A stretch of 64,000 bases of DNA from Microbacterium sp. K24. Its GTDB lineage: Bacteria; Actinomycetota; Actinomycetes; Actinomycetales; Microbacteriaceae. The translations under genes were made by a program, and so were the position numbers. Shown in pieces: positions 28,717 to 36,922 of the stretch (positions are counted from its first letter, which is position 1; the number at the start of each line of letters is the position of its first letter). The DNA lies in the NCBI RefSeq assembly GCF_004794465.1, contig NZ_SSDJ01000141.1:27200-91199 (forward strand), in the 5' to 3' direction. A model generated the notes under the pieces. The model made no database searches. It was not told the origin of the DNA and saw nothing but the letters and a program-made list of their open reading frames with translations.

Positions 28717-30179
28717 TGACTCCCCTCTGGCTTCGGCCCTTCGAGAACGACACGGCACCGAATCCTCTCCTCACGCCCGCCCCCGATCAGGCTCCCGCGC
28801 CGGGCAGTGTTCCGAACCGCGAGGTCATCGACTCCGGCCTGACCGACGCGGCGCAGAGCGCGACCTCCACGGACTGGGCGGCCGTGGTCGGCTACAGCGG
28901 GCTCGTTGCCGTCGCACTGACTCTCACGATCATCGCCGTGACGACTCTGTGGTGGATGCTCTACGCGTGGCGCTCCAAGACGACGTACGACAGCACCGCG
29001 TTCTCGAAGGAGCCGCACGCACCGCGTCACACGTTCACTCTCCTGGTTCCGGGACGGCACGAGGAAGAGGTGATGGGCCAGACGCTCGATGCCCTCGCCG
29101 CGCAGACGCACCCCGACGTGCAGATCATCGCGATCGTCGGAGATGACGACCCCGGAACCACCGCCGTGGTGCGCGCCGCCGCCGCGCGGCATCCGGACCG
29201 CATCGAGGTCGTCGTCGACGACAGCGTGCCCAAGAACAAGCCGAAAGCGCTCAACCGCGCACTCCCCTACGCCGCCGGCTCGATCATCGGCGTGTTCGAC
29301 GCCGAGGACGAGGTTCACCCGGAGCTGCTCCGGCACATCGACTCCCGCTTCACCGAGACCGGCGCGACCGTCGTGCAGGGCGGGGTCCAGCTCATGAACT
29401 TCCGCACCACCTGGTGGTCGTTGCGGAACGTGCTCGAGTACTACTTCTGGTTCCGCTCGCGCCTGCACTTCCACGCCGGTGCGCGGTTCATCCCGCTCGG
29501 TGGCAACACGGTCTTCGTGAAGAAGGATGCGCTGGTGCGCAACGACGGCTGGGATGCCGAGTGCCTCGCCGAGGACTGCGAACTCGGTGTGCGACTGTCG
29601 AGCCAGGGCGAGAAGGTCGTCGTGGCCTACAGCCCCGAGTACGTCACCCGTGAGGAGACCCCCGGCACGCTGAAGTCGTTCTACAAGCAGCGCACCCGGT
29701 GGAATCAGGGCTTTCTCCAGGTGCTCCGCAAGGGCGAGTGGCGCGCGCTGCCGACCCGCTCTCAGCGCCTCTTCGCGCGGTACATGCTCGCCATGCCGTT
29801 CCTGCAGGCAGCCACCGGGCTGCTCATCCCCCTCTCGGTGTTCCTGATCTTCGTCGTCAAGGTGCCGACCCTCGTCGCGCTCCTGACGTTCATCCCGCTC
29901 GCCCCGACCCTCGTGACCGTGGCCGTCGAGATCGCCGGTCTCGGCGAATTCGGCAGGCTGTACGGGCAGAAGGTGCGGGTCCTCGACTACGTCCGGCTCG
30001 TGCTCGGCACCATCCCGTTCCAGGTGCTGCTCGCGGGGGCTGCACTCCGCGCCGTCTTCCGCGAGATCCGCGGTGAGCGCGGCTGGGAGAAGACAGAGCA
30101 CACGGGCGCCCATCGCGAAGGGGACGCGTCCGATGTCGATGCACGCCTGAGCCCGATCCGCGAGGAGGTGGCGGCATGA
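28716..30179 (+). CDS. Cellulose-synthase-like family 2 glycosyltransferase
   Basis: 487-residue membrane GT2. An N-terminal TM lies at about residues 65-88, followed by the catalytic domain: the HTFTLLVPGRHEEEV start, IVGDDDPGTT, the FDAEDEVHPE aspartates, LAEDCELG (a TED-like base motif) and QRTRWNQGFLQV (QxxRW). These four motifs mark processive cellulose/hyaluronan-synthase-like enzymes. Three to four C-terminal TM helices follow. The start ATG at 28716 overlaps the upstream stop (TGATG) and has GGAGG at 28701-28705. The product is unknown; a beta-linked polymer is suggested by the motifs and by the GH8 gene downstream. Confidence 0.86.
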   Translation: MTPLWLRPFENDTAPNPLLTPAPDQAPAPGSVPNREVIDSGLTDAAQSATSTDWAAVVGYSGLVAVALTLTIIAVTTLWWMLYAWRSKTTYDSTAFSKEPHAPRHTFTLLVPGRHEEEVMGQTLDALAAQTHPDVQIIAIVGDDDPGTTAVVRAAAARHPDRIEVVVDDSVPKNKPKALNRALPYAAGSIIGVFDAEDEVHPELLRHIDSRFTETGATVVQGGVQLMNFRTTWWSLRNVLEYYFWFRSRLHFHAGARFIPLGGNTVFVKKDALVRNDGWDAECLAEDCELGVRLSSQGEKVVVAYSPEYVTREETPGTLKSFYKQRTRWNQGFLQVLRKGEWRALPTRSQRLFARYMLAMPFLQAATGLLIPLSVFLIFVVKVPTLVALLTFIPLAPTLVTVAVEIAGLGEFGRLYGQKVRVLDYVRLVLGTIPFQVLLAGAALRAVFREIRGERGWEKTEHTGAHREGDASDVDARLSPIREEVAA

Positions 30180-32188
30180 CCACCACGCTCGAGCGGCCCA
30201 CCTCATCGACCCCCGTGGTCGAGAATGCGCCGCAGACTGTCGACCGCACGCCGATCGCCGCCTTCCGAGAAGCCCTTGGTCGGCTCAGCGACTGGCTGCG
30301 GGCGCACTCGCGCGCACTCCTCTGGCTGCTGCCGGTGTTGGTCGTGAGCGCGATGGTCAACTTCCTCAACGTCGGTGGCGCCCCGCAGCGCATCGACGAC
30401 GAGGGGACCTACACGGCTCAGGCCTGGGCGGTCACCCACCTCGGCGAGCTCGCCCACTACACCTATTGGTACGACCACCCGCCGCTCGGCTGGCTGCAGA
30501 TCGCCGGTTACACGCAGCTGACGGGCGCCTTCGAGCGCTGGGACATCGCTGTGCTCGCCGGTCGGGAAGCCGTTCTCGTCGCGGCCCTGATCTCCGTCGT
30601 GCTGCTGTGGATGATCGCCCGTCGACTCGGGATGTCCCGCGGAGCGGCTGCGGCGACCGGGCTGGTCTTCGCGCTGTCGCCGTTGGCGGTGCAGTTCCAC
30701 CGCACGGTGTACCTCGACAACGTCGCGGTGCCGTGGCTGCTGCTCGCATTCTTCCTGGCGATGAATCGTCGCGGACAGCTCGCGGCGTTCGCCGGTTCCG
30801 CGGTCGCGTTCGGCATCGCGGTGCTCTCGAAGGAGACGTTCCTGCTGGCGCTTCCGATCTTGATCTGGGTCATGGTCCGAAACGCCCGCAAGGAGACGCG
30901 CCGCTACACGCTGTCCGTGGCAGCGAGCATCCTGGTTCTGATCGGCGGCAGCTACCTGCTGCTCGCGGCGGTCAAGGGCGAGCTGTTCAGCGGCGCGAAC
31001 CGCGTCAGCCTCATGGACGGCATCATCTTCCAGCTGGGCTCCCGCGAAGGCAGCGGCTCGATCACCGACCCCGATTCGCTGATCAACCGCACGCTCGGGA
31101 TGTGGTGGCAGCTCGATCCCGTGTTCATCGTGATGAGCCTGCTCGCCGGCGTGGCAGCGCTCTTCAGCGCTCGCCTCCGCCCGTACGCGGTGCTGGTGCT
31201 GGCGATGACTGCCTTCATGTTCCGGCCGGGCGGCTACCTTCCGGTGCCCTACGTGATCATGCTGCTCCCGTTCGGAGCACTGCTGATCGCCGGTGTCGTC
31301 GACCTCGCGGTCGCACGGGTCCGTCGGAAAGGCGCGCCGCGACGCAAGCTCGCTCTGAGCGGGGTCGCCGTCGCTGCGATCGGGGCGGTCGTCGCCGTCC
31401 CGCTGTGGACGACGCAGCTGCGCGGTTTCGTGCTGGCCGATCTCGACGCCCCTCTGCGCAATGCGCAGGGCTGGCTCGTCGAGAACGCCTCGACCGACCA
31501 GCGGGTGATCGTCGACGACGCGATGTGGGTCGACCTCGTCAAGGCGGGTTGGGACCGCGACAACGTCATCTGGTACTACAAGCTCGACACCGACCCCGCT
31601 GTCCAGGTGCAGTCGCCGAACGGCTGGCGCGACGCGGACTACGTCGTCACGACCGATTCGATGCGCACCTTCCCCGGCGCGTTCCCCGAGGTGCAGGAGG
31701 CGATCGACAACTCCGTCGTCGTCGCCACCTTCGGCGAGGGGACTCAGATGGTCGAGGTGCGCCGCGTCGCCGTCGACGGCGCCGACCAGGCTGCCGTGTC
31801 CCAACAAGCGGCGTCCACGTCGCAAGCCGAGCTGGGCGATCAGCTCGTGACGAACCCGCTGGTGGAGATCGGCGCGGCCGATCGGGACCGTCTCACGGCT
31901 GGGCAGGTCGACGCGCGCATCATCGCGGTCGTCGGCGCTCTTGCGGGCTCCGGTCGAGTGAGCGTCTCGGGCTTCCCGATCGTGGACGGCGAGGACGGCA
32001 GACCTTTCCGGCAGGTCGCGATCTCGGAGATCGCCGGTGCCCCCGCGGTCGTCGACGGCGATCTCAGCACGGAGGCCCGAGACCTCGTGGCTTCCCTCGA
32101 GGGCACCTACCAGCCCGACCGGATCCGCATCGAGGGCGACGAGATCGTCCTCCGCTATCCGGTCTCCCTGCAGCCGACGCTGCCCTGA
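30176..32188 (+). CDS. GT39-like membrane glycosyltransferase (PMT/ArnT superfamily)
   Basis: 670-residue polytopic protein with roughly ten to twelve TM helices in residues 45-420 and a C-terminal extracellular part. The luminal loop motif DDEGTYTAQAWAV near residue 80 and YDHPPLGWLQIAGY match the acidic and aromatic features of the GT39/ArnT superfamily, which takes sugar from a polyprenyl-phosphate carrier. FHRTVYLDNVAVPWLLLAFF is another family segment. It overlaps the GT2 gene by 4 nt (ATGA). The Ppm1-like synthase at the end of the locus would provide the lipid-linked sugar donor. Confidence 0.85.
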   Translation: MTTTLERPTSSTPVVENAPQTVDRTPIAAFREALGRLSDWLRAHSRALLWLLPVLVVSAMVNFLNVGGAPQRIDDEGTYTAQAWAVTHLGELAHYTYWYDHPPLGWLQIAGYTQLTGAFERWDIAVLAGREAVLVAALISVVLLWMIARRLGMSRGAAAATGLVFALSPLAVQFHRTVYLDNVAVPWLLLAFFLAMNRRGQLAAFAGSAVAFGIAVLSKETFLLALPILIWVMVRNARKETRRYTLSVAASILVLIGGSYLLLAAVKGELFSGANRVSLMDGIIFQLGSREGSGSITDPDSLINRTLGMWWQLDPVFIVMSLLAGVAALFSARLRPYAVLVLAMTAFMFRPGGYLPVPYVIMLLPFGALLIAGVVDLAVARVRRKGAPRRKLALSGVAVAAIGAVVAVPLWTTQLRGFVLADLDAPLRNAQGWLVENASTDQRVIVDDAMWVDLVKAGWDRDNVIWYYKLDTDPAVQVQSPNGWRDADYVVTTDSMRTFPGAFPEVQEAIDNSVVVATFGEGTQMVEVRRVAVDGADQAAVSQQAASTSQAELGDQLVTNPLVEIGAADRDRLTAGQVDARIIAVVGALAGSGRVSVSGFPIVDGEDGRPFRQVAISEIAGAPAVVDGDLSTEARDLVASLEGTYQPDRIRIEGDEIVLRYPVSLQPTLP

Positions 32189-32218
32189 TCCCTTTCTCAC
32201 CACCCGAAGGAGCACATC

Positions 32219-33061
32219 ATGAACGTTTCACGATTCCCGCACCTCACAGCTCTCGTCGCGACCGGCGCCACCGCGCTGCTCATCGCTGTCGCCGCTCCAC
32301 TGTCCGCTTCGGCGGCAGCCACCACGCCCGGTTCGGCGTCCGCGCCGACTGCCGTCGGCGCTCCCACGGGATGGCTGCGCCTCGGCCACCTCTCCCCCGA
32401 CACGAAGTCCGTCGACGTCCGCGTCTCGGCCCTCAGCGGAGGATCGACGCAGTTCGAGCTCGACGGCGTCGGCTACGGCGACGTGTCGTCGTACCAGTCG
32501 CTTCCTGCCGGGAGCTACACGGTGAGCATGGTGCCCGCCGGAGCGTCCGGTTCGAGCGTGCCGATGATCTCGCAGACCATCATGGTCGACGCCGGCACCG
32601 CCACGACCGTGGCCGCTTACGGCCCGACCGACGATCTGCAGGTGCGCGCCTTCGACGACGATCTCACCGAGCCGAGCACCGGTTCGGCGCGGATCCGCCT
32701 GATCCAGGCGTCCACGATCACTCCCGAAGTGGATGTGAAGACGGACCAGGGCGACTCCATCGCCGAGGGCGCGAAGGCCGGCTCGGCGACGGGCTACGCG
32801 GAGATCCCTGCGGGCGACTGTACGCTCGATCTGACCGGGAAGGGCGTGAGCGACACCGCCGACGTTTCTGTGGCACCGGGGAGCGTCACGACGCTGTTCG
32901 TGCTCGACACCTCCAGCGGTGGCCTGACCATCCTGCCGGTACTCGACAGTGCGGCCGTCGGCGACGCTCCTGACGGTGGCGTCGACACCGGTGGCGGATA
33001 CCTCGCCTCCTCGAAGGCTGACTCGTCGCCGCTGGCGAAGCTGCGCGGAGGGATTCTCTGA
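32219..33061 (+). CDS. Secreted DUF4397 protein
   Basis: 280-residue exported protein. A signal peptide spans about residues 1-34 (ALVATGATALLIAVAAPLSASAAA). The mature part opens with GWLRLGHLSPDTKSVDVRVSAL, the characteristic DUF4397 start, and shows repeated immunoglobulin-like beta strands (YGDVSSYQSLPAGSYTVSMV, RIRLIQASTITPEVDV). No LPXTG-type sorting signal is visible at the C-terminus, so anchoring to the class F sortase is not shown. It lies 30 nt after the GT39 gene with AAGGAGC before ATG, and overlaps the GH8 gene by 1 nt. Confidence 0.88.
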   Translation: MNVSRFPHLTALVATGATALLIAVAAPLSASAAATTPGSASAPTAVGAPTGWLRLGHLSPDTKSVDVRVSALSGGSTQFELDGVGYGDVSSYQSLPAGSYTVSMVPAGASGSSVPMISQTIMVDAGTATTVAAYGPTDDLQVRAFDDDLTEPSTGSARIRLIQASTITPEVDVKTDQGDSIAEGAKAGSATGYAEIPAGDCTLDLTGKGVSDTADVSVAPGSVTTLFVLDTSSGGLTILPVLDSAAVGDAPDGGVDTGGGYLASSKADSSPLAKLRGGIL

Positions 33062-34218
33062 TGCGCCGCCGAACCATCATGGGAATCGCGGCCGGAGCGG
33101 TCGTCGTCACGGCGGGCGCCGCCGTCATCGCGGTCGGGGTCGGCACGTCCGACCACGGGCCTCCCGGCGCCGCACCGGCGGCGACCTCCACTCCTCTGCC
33201 CGCTGACCCGAGCGGCGCTCCCGAGGTGGATGCCGCGGCTCTCGCCGACTCCTTCCTCGAAGAGTGGGTCGAAGACGGACGAGTGGTGCGTCATGACGAG
33301 GGCGGCGACACCGTGAGCGAGGGTCAGGCGTATGGCCTGCTCGCCGCGGTCATCGCCGACGACGAAGGCGCCTTCGATGAGATCTGGGACTGGACGACCA
33401 CGGAGTTGATCCGCAGCGACGGGCTGATGGCCTGGCGCTGGGATGACGGTGCCGTGGTCGACGACGAACCCGCGTCGGATGCCGACCTGGATGCGGCTCG
33501 TGCGCTCGTGCTGGCCGGCGATCGGTTCGGACGTGATGATCTCCGCGAGGAGGGCGTCGAACTCGCCGCCGTGATCGCCGATCGACTGACGGTCGAGACC
33601 GACCGGGGCAGGATTCTGCTTCCCGGTCTCTGGGCGGCGGACCGTGAGCCGTACGCATACAACCCGAGCTACGCGTCTCCGGTGGCGTTCGAGGTGCTCG
33701 GCGCGGCGACCGGCGACCCGCGCTGGGCGGAGCTGCAGGCGGGAAGTGCGGCGGTCACGTCCGAGATCCTGAACGCCACGGATCTGCCGCCCGACTGGGC
33801 TCAGGTCCACGCCGATGGTCTGATCGAGCCGATGCCCGGCCCCCTGGGCGAGGGCGATCCGGTGCAGTACGCGTTCGATGCACCGCGCCTGATGCTGCGC
33901 TATGCCGAGTCGTGCACACCGGAGGACGTCGCCCTCGCAGCGCTCCCCTTTGACGCGCTCGACCGCGAGAAGAACATCGCATCGCGCCTCGATCTCGGTG
34001 CGGGGCCCCTGAACGACGAGCAATCGGCGATCGGCTTCACCGCCCGTGCCGCGTCGGCGCAGGCGAAGGGCGAACAGGTCGCGAGCACGACCGATCTCGA
34101 GCGTGCGGCGGAGTTCTCCGCGGAGTACCCGACGTACTACGGCGACGCGTGGGTCATGCTCGCGACCGCGATGCTGACGGACGACGCGCTCGGCGGCTGC
34201 GCGAAGGCAGCGGCCTGA
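33061..34218 (+). CDS. Glycoside hydrolase family 8 (BcsZ-like endoglucanase)
   Basis: 385-residue exported GH8 enzyme. The N-terminal hydrophobic stretch (TIMGIAAGAVVVTAGAAVIAV) is a signal or anchor. The catalytic general acid is Glu87 in TVSEGQAYGLLAAV, and the substrate-binding/base region is DEPASDADLDAARAL near residue 140; both are GH8 landmarks. Later segments PYAYNPSYASPVAFEVL and LPPDWAQVHADG also fit. GH8 cellulases accompany cellulose synthase in Proteobacteria as BcsZ. Here it lies with a GT2 of that type. It starts on the DUF4397 stop (TGATG) and ends on the sortase start (TGATG). Confidence 0.88.
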   Translation: MRRRTIMGIAAGAVVVTAGAAVIAVGVGTSDHGPPGAAPAATSTPLPADPSGAPEVDAAALADSFLEEWVEDGRVVRHDEGGDTVSEGQAYGLLAAVIADDEGAFDEIWDWTTTELIRSDGLMAWRWDDGAVVDDEPASDADLDAARALVLAGDRFGRDDLREEGVELAAVIADRLTVETDRGRILLPGLWAADREPYAYNPSYASPVAFEVLGAATGDPRWAELQAGSAAVTSEILNATDLPPDWAQVHADGLIEPMPGPLGEGDPVQYAFDAPRLMLRYAESCTPEDVALAALPFDALDREKNIASRLDLGAGPLNDEQSAIGFTARAASAQAKGEQVASTTDLERAAEFSAEYPTYYGDAWVMLATAMLTDDALGGCAKAAA

Positions 34219-34847
34219 TGGTCCGGGGCAGCGGAATCCGACGTGTCGCCGCCGCGACAGGCGTTCTGGCGATGACGCTGCTCCTGGGCGCGTGCGCGTC
34301 GACCGAGACCACAGCGCCGACACCGGCCTCGGACTCGCCGGCGGAGTCCTTCTCCGCCGGCGGCCTCCAGGACCCGGCAGCGCCCGAAGAAGCGGATGCC
34401 GCCGCCCTGCCTCCCGTGCGTGTGCAGATCCCGGCGATCGGCGTCGACTCCGCGCTGGAGTCGCTGGCTCTCGGCGAGGGCGGCCGACTCCAGGCCCCCG
34501 TCGACTACGACCTGGCCGGCTGGTATACCGACGGCGTGCTGCCAGGACAGGTCGGTCCGGCGATCATCGCCGGTCATGTGGATTCCCCGTCGGCCCCTGC
34601 GGTTTTCGCGCAGATCGGGAGCCTCGTTCCGGGTGACGAGGTCATCGTGACCCTGTCCGACGGATCGGCGCTCACCTTCGCGGTGAGCGACTCGATCCAG
34701 TCCGCGAAGGCGGAGTTCCCGACAGCCGCTGTGTACAGCAACGTTCCGACCCCGGAGCTGCGGCTGATCACCTGCGGCGGCACCTTCGATTCCTCCACCG
34801 GCCACTACCTCGACAACCTCATCGTGTTCGCGGAACTCCGCGCCTGA
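34218..34847 (+). CDS. Class F sortase
   Basis: 209-residue predicted lipoprotein-like or membrane-attached sortase. A signal sequence ends at LLLGACAS (lipobox LGAC, about residue 31). The sortase domain follows: VRVQIPAIGVDSALE, GPAIIAGHVDSPSAPAVF with the catalytic His, and LRLITCGGTFDSSTGHYLDN with the catalytic Cys. Class F sortases are typical of Actinobacteria and cleave LPXTG-like signals, but no such signal is visible in the neighbouring exported proteins. The start overlaps the GH8 stop by 1 nt. Confidence 0.9.
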   Translation: MVRGSGIRRVAAATGVLAMTLLLGACASTETTAPTPASDSPAESFSAGGLQDPAAPEEADAAALPPVRVQIPAIGVDSALESLALGEGGRLQAPVDYDLAGWYTDGVLPGQVGPAIIAGHVDSPSAPAVFAQIGSLVPGDEVIVTLSDGSALTFAVSDSIQSAKAEFPTAAVYSNVPTPELRLITCGGTFDSSTGHYLDNLIVFAELRA

Positions 34848-34870
34848 CCATCCGCCCTGAAAGGACTCTC

Positions 34871-35662
34871 ATGAACGAGACACTCGTCATCATCCCGACC
34901 TACAACGAGATCGAGAACCTCGAGGCGATCGTCGGACGCGTGCTCGCGTCGACCTCCGCCGACATCCTGGTCGTCGACGACTCCTCTCCGGATGGGACGG
35001 GTGACCTGGCAGATGAGCTCGCGACCCGTCACCCGGAGGTGCACGTGCTGCATCGGTCCGAGAAGAACGGGCTCGGCGGGGCATACCTGGCGGGATTCGC
35101 CTGGGGTCTGGAGCGGGACTATTGGGCTCTCGTCGAGATGGACGCGGACGGGTCGCATCAGCCCGAGGCTCTGCCGAAGCTCGTGGACCAGCTCATCGAC
35201 CACGATCTCGTGCTCGGTTCGCGCTGGGTGCCCGGAGGTCGCGTGCTCAACTGGTCGCGCCACCGGGAGATCCTGAGCCGGGGTGGCAACCTGTACGCCC
35301 GTCTGGCTCTCGGAATCGACGTGCGCGACGCGACAGGCGGATTCCGGGTCTTCAGCGCGGCCGCACTGCGCCGCATCGACCTGTCGAACGTCGCCTCGCA
35401 GGGCTACTGCTTCCAGGTCGACCTGCTGTGGCGCGCGCTCGAGCGCGGACTCCGCGTCGTCGAGGTTCCGATTACCTTCGTCGAGCGCGTGCACGGCGAG
35501 TCGAAGATGAGCGGCTCGATCGTCTCGGAGTCGCTCGCTCTCGTGACGTGGTGGGGTCTGCGACGACGCCTCACGGCCATCGGGCTTTTCGTGCGGCATG
35601 GACGGCGACTGCAGTCGGTACGCGCGCTCTCGCACCGGATGCTGCCGCCCGTGCGTTCCTGA
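34871..35662 (+). CDS. Polyprenol monophosphomannose synthase (Ppm1/Dpm1-like)
   Basis: 263-residue soluble GT2 that transfers mannose (or a related hexose) from GDP-sugar to polyprenyl phosphate. Visible are IPTYNEIENLEAIVGRV, VVDDSSPDGTGDLADEL, the DxD in EMDADGSHQPEALPKLV, LGSRWVPGGRVLNW, and RGGNLYARLALGIDVRDATGGFRVF. No acyltransferase domain is fused. Start ATG has GAAAGGA 8 nt upstream. It ends the seven-gene glycan locus and probably supplies the donor for the GT39 enzyme. Confidence 0.93.
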   Translation: MNETLVIIPTYNEIENLEAIVGRVLASTSADILVVDDSSPDGTGDLADELATRHPEVHVLHRSEKNGLGGAYLAGFAWGLERDYWALVEMDADGSHQPEALPKLVDQLIDHDLVLGSRWVPGGRVLNWSRHREILSRGGNLYARLALGIDVRDATGGFRVFSAAALRRIDLSNVASQGYCFQVDLLWRALERGLRVVEVPITFVERVHGESKMSGSIVSESLALVTWWGLRRRLTAIGLFVRHGRRLQSVRALSHRMLPPVRS

Positions 35663-35679
35663 TCTTCGGGCGGATGCCG

Positions 35680-35952
35680 TCAGCGGCGCCACACCGAGAG
35701 CATCTGCCAGCCTTCGGGAACCTTCGCCTCCAGAGCGGCCATGTCGTCGGCTTCGATCTCGGTGGGTTCGTCACGCCGCTGGAATCGGCCCTCGACGATG
35801 CGGATTCCGCCGGGCTTCATCTCCACGTGCGCGGACGCCATGTCCCAGCCTGCCGGAGCCTCCGCGAGCAGCTGGGCGCGGAGCTCGGGGATCTCGGTCC
35901 CCTCGACGGTCGCGGTGTGCTTCTCGGCGGGGCGGATCAAGGCGACGAGCAT
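35680..35952 (-). CDS. Small hypothetical protein with internal duplication
   Basis: 90-residue protein of unknown function. It contains two related halves: residues about 20-45 (IPELRAQLLAEAPAGWDMAS) and 65-88 (DMAALEAKVPEGWQMLSVW), each with the pattern Leu-x-Ala-x(2-4)-Pro-x-Gly-Trp-x-Met-x-Ser. The duplication suggests a small two-lobed alpha/beta fold. It is convergent with the glycan locus and ends 18 nt from ppm1. Confidence 0.65.
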   Translation of the reverse strand: MLVALIRPAEKHTATVEGTEIPELRAQLLAEAPAGWDMASAHVEMKPGGIRIVEGRFQRRDEPTEIEADDMAALEAKVPEGWQMLSVWRR

Positions 35953-35986
35953 GGTTTCAGCCTAGGCGACGGAGACAAGAAGTTGG

Positions 35987-36024
35987 GGTGGTCCCGCCGG
36001 GTCTGGGGAAACCTCGGGACCACC
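35987..36024. repeat. Perfect 10-bp inverted repeat
   Basis: GGTGGTCCCG at 35987-35996 pairs perfectly with CGGGACCACC at 36015-36024 around an 18-nt loop. It lies 35 bp upstream of the 90-residue gene start. There is no T-run, so an intrinsic terminator is unlikely; an operator or RNA hairpin is possible. Confidence 0.55.
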
Positions 36025-36154
36025 TGACCGGCTTCGCTGGGGACTCCGCCGGCCCGTGGATCGCTTTCTCATGCGACCTAGGCTCAACATATCGATCACC
36101 CCGTCCGGTTTGTCAATGCCCTGGCCGTGTCGATACCCCGGGCTATCGTGTCGA

Positions 36155-36204
36155 TTTGCAGGAAGCCCGCGACGTTCTGGGGACGTCGCGTGGACGCCTG
36201 CAAA
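36155..36204. repeat. Long two-part inverted repeat (candidate structured RNA or cruciform)
   Basis: TTTGCAGG (36155-36162) pairs with CCTGCAAA (36197-36204), and inside it CGCGACGT (36168-36175) pairs with ACGTCGCG (36183-36190), with a 7-nt apical loop and a 5/6-nt internal loop. Sixteen perfect pairs in 50 nt is well above chance. It lies in gene-free DNA left of the integrated element. Confidence 0.6.
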
Positions 36205-36703
36205 CGTGCGGCCCGTCGACGCGTGAAGGGACGCGCCGGCGGGCCGCTCCCGTTGATGGACGCGGTGCAGATCTGGACGACCACCGGTTTGACGACGTAC
36301 CCTGCTCGCAGAACAGGGCGCCGCTGAGCTGGGGAAGATCTGCGCCGCGTTCTGCGCCTCCCGCCGAGCGAGGAATGGGGCGATCGCGAAGCGGGAGGCG
36401 GCATCTGCTCGCCGGCCGACGAGGGCACGAACGACCCCCGGACCGGCCGTCTCCAACACGAACCCGGGATGCGGCTCCCCTCCCCGCGTGAACGCGATGC
36501 CGAGCAGCAGTGCAGCACGGGAATCACCACGCTGAGAACGATGAAGAGAACGCCGCCGATGCGCTACCACACCAGGATCGCTGCATGAGGCGCGAGCCGC
36601 TCACGAAGCCTGTGGGGGACGCGTGAACGAGCCGTTAGCGCGATATACATATCGGCGGGCACCTCCGGCTTGAAGGCGAAGACCACAGACACGAGCGTAG
36701 TGG

Positions 36704-36759
36704 CACGAAAAAACCCCCGGAGAACCGGGGGTTTGTCTGTGCGCGATACTGGGATCGAA
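36704..36759. repeat. Left attachment site (attL) with displaced tRNA-Val 3' end and terminator
   Basis: The 56-bp repeat matches 53022-53077 except for one base (G at the fifth position of the hairpin loop region versus A). It includes the last 20 nt of the tRNA-Val gene on the reverse strand and its terminator hairpin (AACCCCCGG pairing with CCGGGGGTT, then six T on the reverse strand). Homology stops abruptly after ATCGAA, where the intact tRNA continues on the right copy. Confidence 0.9.
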
Positions 36760-36881
36760 ACTGTATGCGGGATACTGGGCACATCCGCGCCACGACCGGG
36801 GACTTCGCCGTTGTGATGCCGATCTGACGGGATCGTGTTAAGGTCACTGGAAAGCAGTAGACCGCATAGCTGGGCAGTGGA

Positions 36882-36900
36882 TATTGCACGGTGTTGCACG
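36882..36900 (+). promoter_or_regulatory. Left arm-type integrase/excisionase sites
   Basis: Two direct 9-mers, TATTGCACG at 36882-36890 and TGTTGCACG at 36892-36900, lie 10 bp apart just upstream of the integrase gene. The same motif recurs beside the right attachment site. Paired, helically phased repeats on both flanks are what arm-type sites of tyrosine integrases look like. Confidence 0.6.
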
Positions 36901-36922
36901 ACCAAGATCAGGTGGGGCCAGA

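Larger units (their letters stand above)
35953..36703. other. Intergenic stretch with two strong inverted repeats and no supported gene
   Basis: This 750-bp stretch lies between the 90-residue gene and the left attachment site. Reverse-strand reading frames exist but change frame and show no recognisable family; they may be remnants. It holds two strong inverted repeats (listed separately). No tRNA or promoter with confidence was found. Confidence 0.5.

Noticed and set aside
35962..36570. Reverse-strand frames in the gene-poor stretch before attL
   Set aside because: They shift between frames and lack a recognisable domain or ribosome site; possibly remnants, but not supportable as genes.
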